Shown here piece after piece: positions 1 through 4,798 of a stretch of 7,730 bases of DNA; positions within the stretch are counted from its first letter, which is position 1; every line of letters starts with the position of its first letter. The translations under genes and the position numbers were made by a program. The notes beneath the pieces were generated by a model. It was not told where the DNA came from, ran no database searches, and was given only the letters and a program-made list of their open reading frames with translations. The stretch lies in contig CAMZBE010000056.1 of assembly GCA_947304475.1 (NCBI GenBank), positions 1-7,730 on the forward strand, read 5' to 3'. The stretch comes from an uncultured Clostridia bacterium (GTDB taxonomy: Bacteria; Bacillota; Clostridia; Oscillospirales; CAG-272).

Positions 1-1
1 A

Positions 2-241
2 TACGTCAGCGAGATGAAGGACGGTGTCGAGAACATCGTCGGACGGGGCGGGAACGCCTCGGTCCGCAACGGCGAACTGCTGATCTTTTCTTCAAACGAC
101 GTGATCTTCCGTTCCCCCTGCGTTGAGGTTGAGACGGCGGATCTGCTTTCGGGCGACGGCGTGGTTCTGCGGGGACCGGACGCCGTTTCGGGTATGTCCC
201 AACGGACCGTTACTATCTATTTCGTCGATTATCATAAGTGA
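2..241 (+). CDS. C-terminal fragment of an unrecognised protein
   Basis: An open frame enters from the left edge and ends at TGA 239-241, leaving about 79 visible residues. I do not recognise the family. The visible part alternates short hydrophobic and polar stretches with glycine turns (for example GRGGNASVRNGELLIFSS, then VEVETADLLSGDGVVLRG), which suggests a beta-rich fold. It has no membrane segment and no clear catalytic motif. The spacing of the VETADLLSGDG motif vaguely recalls OstA/LptC-type beta-sheet proteins, but that is too weak to use as a call. The first ATG at 14 need not be the true start, because the frame is open to the window edge. It lies 16 bases upstream of ispD on the same strand, so the two may be co-transcribed. 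Confidence 0.55.
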   Translation, partial: YVSEMKDGVENIVGRGGNASVRNGELLIFSSNDVIFRSPCVEVETADLLSGDGVVLRGPDAVSGMSQRTVTIYFVDYHK

Positions 242-257
242 TGAAGGGGTTCAGTGA

Positions 258-1031
258 ATGAAGCGGAAACGGCGCCTTGCGGGGCTTGTATCTGGTGTTT
301 TGCGCGTCGCGCTTCACCGCCGACCGAGGACTGCGGGTGTGATCCTCGCGGCAGGCAGCGGTACCCGTATGGGCGGTGAGATTCCGAAACAGTTTCTTCC
401 GATCCTCGGCGTGCCGGTCCTGATCCGATCGGTTCGTGCCTTCGATCGTTGTCATTCGATCGACGAGATCGTGATCGTCACACGGGAAAGCGATATCCAA
501 ACCGTGGAAGCCCTTTGCCAAGAGTACGGCGTTTCTCCGAAACTCAAACGCGTGATCGCGGGCGGAGCGACGCGACAGAAGTCTGCTTTCCTCGGCGTCG
601 AGGCGGCGTCGAAGAATTGTCGGTTCGTCGCGATCCACGACGCGGCGCGGTGTCTTATCACGCCGGAGATCGTCGTTTCGGTATTGAAAGAGGCGTACCG
701 TCACCGTGCCGCCACAGCGGTCTATCCGATCCCGGACACGGTCAAACGCGTCGATCGGAGAGGACGGATCAAGGAAACACTCGACCGGAACGAACTGGTC
801 GCCGCCGCGACGCCGCAGGCGTTTGACCGGGACTACTATATCGCGGTCGCCGCTTACGCCGAGAAGAAAGAGACTGCCGTTACCGACGACAACGCTCTGT
901 TTGAAGCGGTCGGACAGACGGTTTATACGGTGGATTGCGGAGGCGACAATTTCAAGATCACGACGCCGGGCGATCTCGTCAGGGCGGAAGCGGCGCTCCG
1001 CGCAAGAGGAGAAAAGGAGACCGGAAAATGA
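258..1031 (+). CDS. ispD: 2-C-methyl-D-erythritol 4-phosphate cytidylyltransferase (IspD)
   Basis: IspD transfers CMP from CTP to methylerythritol 4-phosphate, the third step of the MEP isoprenoid pathway in the cytosol. The 257-residue product has the nucleotide-binding motif AAGSGTRMG (residues 31-39, Arg37), PKQF (43-46, Lys44), IHDAAR (126-131), TPQAF (185-189), TDDNALFE (209-216) and NFKITTP (231-237, Lys233). These correspond to the catalytic Arg/Lys and substrate-binding positions of the family. The ATG at 258 has a good ribosome binding site, GAAGGGG at 243-249. Compared with usual family members (about 225-235 residues, with the AAG motif close to the N-terminus), this one carries about 24 extra N-terminal residues rich in Arg and Lys. 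The residue after HDAAR is Cys rather than the usual Pro. It overlaps ispF by 4 bases (ATGA), so translational coupling is likely. Confidence 0.95.
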   Translation: MKRKRRLAGLVSGVLRVALHRRPRTAGVILAAGSGTRMGGEIPKQFLPILGVPVLIRSVRAFDRCHSIDEIVIVTRESDIQTVEALCQEYGVSPKLKRVIAGGATRQKSAFLGVEAASKNCRFVAIHDAARCLITPEIVVSVLKEAYRHRAATAVYPIPDTVKRVDRRGRIKETLDRNELVAAATPQAFDRDYYIAVAAYAEKKETAVTDDNALFEAVGQTVYTVDCGGDNFKITTPGDLVRAEAALRARGEKETGK

Positions 1032-1495
1032 GGATCGGACACGGATACGACGTACACGTATTTGTCGAGGGGAGAGATCTCGTTCTCGGTGGGGTGAAGA
1101 TCCCGCACGATAAAGGACTTCTCGGCCATTCCGACGCCGACGTTCTCACCCACGCGATCATGGACGCCCTGCTCGGCGCCGCGGCGCTCGGCGATATCGG
1201 ACTGCACTTTCCGGACAAGGATTCCGCCTATCTCGGGATCGACAGTCTGAAACTCCTGAAAAAGGTTGGCGTGCTTCTGGAAGAGAAGGGGTACGGGATC
1301 GCGAATATCGACGCGACCGTGATTGCAGAGGAACCCCGGCTTCGTCCCTTTATCGACGCGATGCGGGAAAAGATCGCCGGAACCCTCGGGATCGGGATCG
1401 ACCGCGTCAGCGTCAAGGCGACGACCGAGGAAGGGCTCGGTTTCACCGGCGCGCGGCTCGGGATCGCGGCGCACGCCGTTTGCCTGATCGAGTGA
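1028..1495 (+). CDS. ispF: 2-C-methyl-D-erythritol 2,4-cyclodiphosphate synthase (IspF)
   Basis: IspF cyclises CDP-methylerythritol 2-phosphate to methylerythritol 2,4-cyclodiphosphate with release of CMP, in the same pathway as IspD. It normally works as a zinc-containing homotrimer. The product is 155 residues, the usual size. It begins with the family signature RIGHGYDVH, in which Asp8 and His10 are metal ligands. The third ligand, His42, sits in GHSDADVLTHAI (33-44). GDIGLHFPD (55-63) and the C-terminal KATTEEGLGFTG are also present. The start is ATG 1028, which overlaps the ispD stop, with AAGGAGA at 1014-1020 as ribosome binding site inside ispD. Longer upstream readings in this frame lie within ispD and lack family similarity. 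The ispD-ispF pairing matches the common bacterial arrangement, including fused IspDF enzymes. Confidence 0.96.
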   Translation: MRIGHGYDVHVFVEGRDLVLGGVKIPHDKGLLGHSDADVLTHAIMDALLGAAALGDIGLHFPDKDSAYLGIDSLKLLKKVGVLLEEKGYGIANIDATVIAEEPRLRPFIDAMREKIAGTLGIGIDRVSVKATTEEGLGFTGARLGIAAHAVCLIE

Positions 1496-1509
1496 TCGGA
1501 ACGCAAAAC

Positions 1510-1537
1510 GGGACTATCCGACCAAGCGGATAGCCCC
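1510..1537. terminator. Strong hairpin after ispF, possible terminator without a clear U-tract
   Basis: GGGACTATCCG (1510-1520) pairs with CGGATAGCCCC (1527-1537) through 10 of 11 positions around a 6-base loop. It starts 14 bases after the ispF stop. On the plus strand no T-run follows it. On the minus strand it is followed by GTTTTG, so it looks slightly more like a leftward terminator, although no leftward gene is nearby. It may end the ispDF message or protect its 3' end. Confidence 0.4.
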
Positions 1538-1545
1538 TGCAGTGA

Positions 1546-1643
1546 TCTGCCCGACGGAGACAAATCACACGTCCTTTGTTTGAAACGACGGCCGTCAGGC
1601 AGGGAACACGGATCTTTCTCTTTGATCTTTGTCCCTTGGCAGA
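1546..1643 (+). promoter_or_regulatory. Candidate structured RNA upstream of rpe (three-way junction)
   Basis: This fills most of the roughly 200-base gap between ispF and rpe, which holds no convincing gene. TCTGCC (1546-1551) can pair with GGCAGA (1638-1643) to close a domain. Inside it are arm one, GACGG (1553-1557) with CCGTC (1592-1596), capped by ACAAA/TTTGT (1560-1564 with 1575-1579), and arm two, 1603-1614 with 1624-1635, where GGATC/GATC is flanked by GGGA/TCCC. A competing pairing exists: CTGCCCGACGG (1547-1557) with CCGTCAGGCAG (1592-1602), 10 of 11 positions. It matches no riboswitch class I can recall. Pairings were found by eye and no folding energy was calculated. It could be a cis-regulatory leader, or a read-through spacer that is simply GC-rich. 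Confidence 0.3.
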
Positions 1644-1693
1644 ATATGCAATTCGAGCCGACAGAGTTCTTATGCCGGCGGAAAGGTTGAATT

Positions 1694-2338
1694 ATGGTTA
1701 AGATCGCACCCTCTCTTCTTTCCTGTGACTTTCTCAGAATGGGGGAAGAAATCGCCGAGATCGAACGCGCGGGGGCGGAATATCTCCACCTCGACGTGAT
1801 GGACGGCGTTTTCGTACCGAACTTCAGTTTCGGGTTCCCGATCATCGCGGCGGCGAAAAAGCAGAGCAAAATGGTCTTCGACGCGCACCTGATGATCGCG
1901 CGTCCGGAACTCTACGCCGAAAGGATGATCGACGCGGGGGCGGATATCGTCTGCGCGCACCTGGAGGCTGTGAAGGATCCCGTCGCGTTCTGCAAGATCG
2001 TGCACGATAAGGGGGCGAAGGTGGGGCTCGGTCTTCGTCCGCGCACGCCGGCAAGCGCCCTGTTCCCGTATCTTCCGTACGTTGATCTCGTGCTTGAGAT
2101 GACGGTCGAACCCGGCTTCGGCGGACAGAAACTGATCCCGGAAACGCTTGATAAGATCGCCGAATTGCGCAGGGAGATCGACCGTCTCGGACTTCCGGTC
2201 GAACTGGAGGCGGACGGCGGGATTAACGCAGAGACCGCCGCAGCCGTGAGAGAGGCGGGCGCGGATATCCTCGTCGCCGGTTCTTCGGTTTTCCGCGGCA
2301 CCGACAAAGCGGCGAACATCCGGGCGCTGCGCGGTTGA
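1694..2338 (+). CDS. rpe: Ribulose-phosphate 3-epimerase
   Basis: Rpe interconverts D-ribulose 5-phosphate and D-xylulose 5-phosphate in the cytosolic pentose phosphate pathway. The 214-residue product is a TIM barrel of the usual length. It carries APSLLSCDF (5-13), HLDVMDGVFVPN (32-43), FDAHLMI (62-68), the phosphate loop region EPGFGGQ (139-145), EADGGIN (172-178) and VAGSSVFRG near the end. The expected metal ligands His32, Asp34, His65 and Asp174 are all present, with Asp34 and Asp174 as the acid/base pair. Two positions that are often Asn in the family are Arg115 and Glu139, a substitution pattern I believe also occurs in clostridial relatives. The ATG at 1694 is served by GAAAGG (1681-1686). 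D-xylulose 5-phosphate is also the starting point of the DXP route that feeds the MEP pathway, but linking this to the upstream ispDF genes is only an inference. Confidence 0.95.
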   Translation: MVKIAPSLLSCDFLRMGEEIAEIERAGAEYLHLDVMDGVFVPNFSFGFPIIAAAKKQSKMVFDAHLMIARPELYAERMIDAGADIVCAHLEAVKDPVAFCKIVHDKGAKVGLGLRPRTPASALFPYLPYVDLVLEMTVEPGFGGQKLIPETLDKIAELRREIDRLGLPVELEADGGINAETAAAVREAGADILVAGSSVFRGTDKAANIRALRG

Positions 2339-2352
2339 CGGTGAAGCGACGG

Positions 2353-3306
2353 ATGAAGATCGCGGTTCTTGACGCCGGAACGCTCGGCGACGACCTTTCG
2401 CTTTCCCCGCTCTCGGAATTCGGAGAGGTCGTAATCTATCGCGAGACGCCCCCGGAACTGGTTGCCGAACGGATCGCCGACGCCGATATCGCCGTACTCA
2501 ACAAGGTGCGGCTCGGGGAGGAGAACCTCGGCTGCGCAAAACGGCTGAAACTTATATGCATCACCGCGACGGGGTTCGATAACGTTGATACGGCATACTG
2601 CCGTTCTGCGGGAATCGGCGTCGTCAACGTGGTCGGGTATTCTACCGACAGCGTGGCGCAAATCACGCTCTCGATCGTTCTTTCGCTTTTCTCTCGCCTT
2701 CGCGAGTACGACGAATACGTTCGTTCGGGGCGCTATTCCGCCGGGACGGCGCACAACCGGCTGATTCCGGTTTATCACGAACTGGCGGGGAAGATCTGGG
2801 GCGTCGTCGGATACGGGAATATCGGGCGCAAGGTCGCCTCGGTCGCAAACGCTTTCGGCTGCAAAGTCGTTTGCTCGCGCAGACGGCAGACCGGGCAAGA
2901 AGCCGACGAGGTGCTTCCGCTTGACGAACTTCTCCGCGTTTCGGACGTCGTGACGCTACACGTTCCGCTGAACGAGAATACGCGAAACCTGATTTCCCGC
3001 CAACGCCTCGCCCTGATGAAGCCCGACGCGATCCTCGTCAACGCGGCGCGGGGCGGCGTCTGGGACGAAGCGGCGGTCTCGGAAGCGTTGCTCGCGGGCA
3101 AACTCGGCGGGATCGGTTCGGACGTGTACGCAAAGGAGCCCATGGCGAAGGATCATCCTTTCGTTTCTCTTGCCGGTTCCGACCAGGCGATTTTCACGCC
3201 GCATATGGCGTGGGGCGCCTACGAAGCGCGTGTTCGCTGTCTTGAGGATATCTGCCAAAGCATCCGGAGTTTTCTTGACGGCGGAAAACGATCGAGGATC
3301 GTATAA
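2353..3306 (+). CDS. D-isomer-specific 2-hydroxyacid dehydrogenase, glycerate/hydroxypyruvate reductase type
   Basis: This is an NAD(P)-dependent oxidoreductase that should reduce a 2-oxoacid such as hydroxypyruvate or glyoxylate to the D-2-hydroxyacid. The N-terminus MKIAVLDAGTLGDD and the length of 317 residues fit the glycerate dehydrogenase branch. The Rossmann motif GYGNIG is at 153-158. The catalytic trio is Arg233 (in NAARGG), Glu262 (in AKEP) and His284 (in TPHMAWG). The residue that is usually Asp in NAD-specific members is replaced by Ser175 followed by three Arg (SRRR, 175-178), which suggests NADP(H) preference. I chose ATG 2353, preceded by GGTGAAG (2340-2346), because it gives the family's usual N-terminus. 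GTG 2341 and TTG 2335, which overlaps the rpe stop, are in-frame alternatives without a good binding site. It is close behind rpe and probably shares its transcript. The exact substrate cannot be read from the sequence. Confidence 0.88.
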   Translation: MKIAVLDAGTLGDDLSLSPLSEFGEVVIYRETPPELVAERIADADIAVLNKVRLGEENLGCAKRLKLICITATGFDNVDTAYCRSAGIGVVNVVGYSTDSVAQITLSIVLSLFSRLREYDEYVRSGRYSAGTAHNRLIPVYHELAGKIWGVVGYGNIGRKVASVANAFGCKVVCSRRRQTGQEADEVLPLDELLRVSDVVTLHVPLNENTRNLISRQRLALMKPDAILVNAARGGVWDEAAVSEALLAGKLGGIGSDVYAKEPMAKDHPFVSLAGSDQAIFTPHMAWGAYEARVRCLEDICQSIRSFLDGGKRSRIV

Positions 3307-3344
3307 AACAAACCGGCGGTCAGCGTACTGCTGCCGTCGGTTTG
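3302..3344 (-). terminator. Intrinsic terminator for leftward transcription
   Basis: CAAACCG (3309-3315) pairs with CGGTTTG (3338-3344), and the stem continues inward through CGG/CCG and AGC/GCT to a loop near 3325-3329. Read leftward, the stem is followed by TTTTATAC (3308 down to 3301). Read rightward, it is followed by CACCATCT, with no T-run. It therefore fits a terminator for the rpsF-ssb-rpsR operon, and its U-tract overlaps the TAA stop of the dehydrogenase gene. Confidence 0.65.
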
Positions 3345-3370
3345 CACCATCTGTTTGCATGCCGCAAGTA

Positions 3371-3410
3371 AAAGAAGAACCCCGACTCCTTGAAGTCGGG
3401 GTTCTTTTCC
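3371..3410. terminator. Bidirectional intrinsic terminator between convergent operons
   Basis: GAACCCCGACT (3377-3387) and AGTCGGGGTTC (3394-3404) form a perfect 11-bp stem with a 6-base loop. TTTT follows on the plus strand (3405-3408), and an A-rich run (AAAGAA, 3371-3376) lies on the other side, giving a U-rich tail on the minus strand as well. It sits between the dehydrogenase stop and the rpsR stop, where two transcripts converge, so it can serve both. Confidence 0.88.
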
Positions 3411-3417
3411 GTTCGTG

Positions 3418-3669
3418 TCAGTCGGACACGTAGGGAAGCAGCGCCATGAACCGGGCGCGCTTGATCGCGGTCGTCAGATCTCTCTGATGCTTCGCGCAAG
3501 TGCCGGAGACGCGGCGGGGAAGGATCTTCGCACGCTCGGAGATGAACTTTCTCAGGCGGGCGGTGTCCTTGTAGTCGATATCCTGCGCTTTTTCCACACA
3601 GAACACGCAGACCTTCTTTTTTCTGCGGTTGGGGCGGAAAGGAGCGCGTTGCGTATCGTTTCTGTCCAT
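3418..3669 (-). CDS. rpsR: 30S ribosomal protein S18
   Basis: S18 binds together with S6 on the platform of the 30S ribosomal subunit. The 83-residue protein contains the S18 core, including IDYKDTARLRKFISERAKI (31-49) and the C-terminal block RARFMALLPY (71-80). Cys21, Cys24, Cys58 and His61 form a zinc-ligand set, the so-called C+ form of S18, so folding probably depends on zinc. I chose ATG at 3669. A TTG three codons upstream would place the ribosome binding site GGAAAGG (3679-3685) directly against the start, whereas ATG gives 9 bases of spacing. It is the last gene of the rpsF-ssb-rpsR operon and lies 79 bases after ssb. Confidence 0.96.
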   Translation of the reverse strand: MDRNDTQRAPFRPNRRKKKVCVFCVEKAQDIDYKDTARLRKFISERAKILPRRVSGTCAKHQRDLTTAIKRARFMALLPYVSD

Positions 3670-3685
3670 TGTGAACAACCTTTCC

Positions 3686-3719
3686 GGCTCACGATTTCAG
3701 TCCCGTTCCGCTGTGAGCC
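3686..3719 (-). promoter_or_regulatory. Hairpin in the ssb-rpsR gap next to the rpsR ribosome binding site
   Basis: In transcript orientation GGCTCAC (3719-3713) pairs perfectly with GTGAGCC (3692-3686) around a 20-base loop. The base of the stem touches the rpsR Shine-Dalgarno GGAAAGG (3685-3679). A second small hairpin (CCCGT/ACGGG with a 4-base loop, 3718-3731) and a 10-base palindrome (3738-3747) lie just upstream. The small hairpin overlaps the main stem, so the two are alternatives. They may tune S18 yield relative to SSB or act as processing sites. Confidence 0.35.
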
Positions 3720-3748
3720 CGTGCGGACGGGGGAAAGACGACGTCGTG

Positions 3749-4210
3749 TCAGAAGGGCAGCGACTCGTCGTTCGGAATCTCCTCAAATCCGGAGTTGCCG
3801 CTGTTCGAGTACGCGGGGCTGCCGTAAGCGTCGCCCGAGGGGGCGCCGCCCGCGGGAGCGCCGGGGGCGCTTCCGTCCGCCTTGTTTTCAACGAAGGACA
3901 ACTCGTCCGCCACGACTTCGGTGGCGTAGTGTTTGCCGCCCTGGGGATCGGTCCAACTTCTCGATTGGATCTGTCCGCAGACCAGGATCGGACGACCTTT
4001 TTTGAAATAGCGGGTTACGAATTCCGCGCGTTCTCTCCACGCGACGACGTTGATAAAATCGGCGGTCTGCTGATTTTGATCGGCATTCTTGGAAAAGCGG
4101 CGGTTCACAGCGATGGTGAACCGACAAACCGAGATAGAGTTCGACGTCTGACGGAGTTCCGGATCAGCGGTCAGATTTCCGATCAGGATCGCCTTGTTAA
4201 AACTCGCCAT
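3749..4210 (-). CDS. ssb: Single-stranded DNA-binding protein
   Basis: SSB coats single-stranded DNA during replication, repair and recombination, and recruits partner proteins through its C-terminal tip. The 153-residue product starts with the OB fold (about residues 1-108): FNKAILIGNLTADPELR near the N-terminus, INVVAWRERAE (53-63) and ILVCGQIQSRSW (75-86). A Gly/Ser/Ala/Pro linker (about 112-140) follows, then an acidic tip ending DESLPF, a variant of the usual DDDIPF. AAAGGAG (4227-4221) precedes the ATG with 10 bases of spacing. It sits between rpsF and rpsR, the standard Gram-positive arrangement, 29 bases after rpsF, and should share the rpsF promoter. Confidence 0.96.
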   Translation of the reverse strand: MASFNKAILIGNLTADPELRQTSNSISVCRFTIAVNRRFSKNADQNQQTADFINVVAWRERAEFVTRYFKKGRPILVCGQIQSRSWTDPQGGKHYATEVVADELSFVENKADGSAPGAPAGGAPSGDAYGSPAYSNSGNSGFEEIPNDESLPF

Positions 4211-4239
4211 GTTCGTTTGTCTCCTTTCGATTAAACGGC

Positions 4240-4689
4240 TTACTCTTCGGATGCGGTGGATTCGGTCGCTTCAACAGCGGGAGCATCTTCCACGGCGGGA
4301 ACTTCTTCCGTCGCGGGAGCGTCTTCCGTCTTCGCTTCTTCCGCGACTGCTTCTTCGGCAGCGACTGCGGGAGCAACGGCGGGAGCCGGCGCGCCTTCGA
4401 TCTTCTTCGTGGTCATCGAACGGATGATGCCGTCGGTGATGCCGAGGACACGTTCGAATTCACGAGGGAAGGAAGGCTCGCTCTTGTAGGAAACGAGAAC
4501 GTAGTACCCTTCGGGAATATAGTTGATCGGGTACGCAAGACGCCGTTTCCCCCACTCGTCGACCGACTCCAGCGTTCCGTTGTCGGAAACGAGCGCCGAG
4601 AACTTTGCCACGATCTCCTTCATCTCTTCTTCGGAGAGATTACCGTTGATCACGTACAGAGTCTCGTAAGAAATGAGTTTCTTCTCCAT
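4240..4689 (-). CDS. rpsF: 30S ribosomal protein S6 with a long acidic C-terminal tail
   Basis: S6 pairs with S18 on the 30S platform. Residues 1-97 are the normal S6 domain: YETLYVI (8-14), WGKRRLAYPI (46-55), EGYYVLVSY (60-68) and the final IIRSM strand (88-92). About 51 further residues follow, made almost entirely of Ala, Glu, Pro, Val, Asp and Thr, so the protein is 149 residues instead of roughly 95-100. The tail is encoded in frame with no sign of a shift and ends at TAA 4240-4242. ATG 4689 is chosen because AAGGAGG (4705-4699) precedes it at 9 bases. An upstream in-frame reading to 4737 would place that site inside the coding region. It is the first gene of the operon, driven by the consensus promoter at 4770-4798 and probably autoregulated through its leader. 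Confidence 0.95.
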   Translation of the reverse strand: MEKKLISYETLYVINGNLSEEEMKEIVAKFSALVSDNGTLESVDEWGKRRLAYPINYIPEGYYVLVSYKSEPSFPREFERVLGITDGIIRSMTTKKIEGAPAPAVAPAVAAEEAVAEEAKTEDAPATEEVPAVEDAPAVEATESTASEE

Positions 4690-4764
4690 TTTGATACACC
4701 TCCTTATGGTCATTCGGCCACAATCGCGTTGTGGCAAGGAGCAGGATCTTTGATCCGTGCTGAT
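4690..4764 (-). promoter_or_regulatory. rpsF leader resembling the S6:S18 autoregulatory RNA
   Basis: In transcript orientation a first stem-loop lies at 4760-4741 (GGATC/GATCC with loop AAA, extended by GCA/TGC). Then CTCCTT (4741-4736) pairs with AAGGAG (4705-4700), which is the rpsF Shine-Dalgarno itself. Nested directly inside is a perfect 7-bp stem, GCCACAA (4735-4729) with TTGTGGC (4723-4717). Only the 3' side has an internal loop, the 11 bases CGAATGACCAT, which together with the last stem base gives a CCG. Known S6:S18-binding leaders of rpsF have this kind of asymmetric loop with a conserved CCG. Binding of S6:S18 would lock the ribosome binding site in the stem. The fit was judged by eye. 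Confidence 0.72.
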
Positions 4765-4769
4765 TTAGA

Positions 4770-4798
4770 ATTATAACAGAAAAGGGAAAGGTTGTCAA
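4770..4798 (-). promoter_or_regulatory. Consensus sigma-A promoter of the rpsF operon
   Basis: In transcript orientation TTGACA (4798-4793) and TATAAT (4775-4770) are separated by exactly 17 bases, matching the sigma-A/sigma-70 consensus at all 12 positions. Transcription should start near 4761-4764. This gives a leader of about 75 bases before the rpsF ATG. Confidence 0.93.

Noticed and set aside
1622..1650. Possible promoter for rpe, TTGATC with TATGCA at 17 bases
   Set aside because: It matches only 4 of 6 and 3 of 6 consensus positions and overlaps the candidate RNA fold, so it is too weak to annotate next to the strong promoters elsewhere in the window.
1646..1690. 14-codon small ORF just before rpe (ATG 1646, TGA 1688-1690)
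   Set aside because: It could be imagined as a leader peptide, but there is no ribosome binding site upstream and no run of regulatory codons.
2335..2352. TTG or GTG starts for the dehydrogenase that would overlap or touch the rpe stop
   Set aside because: The family N-terminus begins at the ATG at 2353, and neither alternative start has a convincing ribosome binding site.
1912..2898. 328-codon open frame on the minus strand across rpe and the dehydrogenase
   Set aside because: It is antisense to two well-supported genes, is Arg/Pro-rich as expected for GC-driven shadow frames, and has no recognisable domain.
3629..4234. 201-codon plus-strand frame opposite ssb
   Set aside because: It lies antisense to ssb, which has a complete OB fold and C-terminal tip. 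The product has no recognisable features.
4690..4737. Longer rpsF reading with 16 extra N-terminal codons
   Set aside because: It would place the AAGGAGG ribosome binding site and the leader stems inside the coding region, and the added residues are not S6-like.
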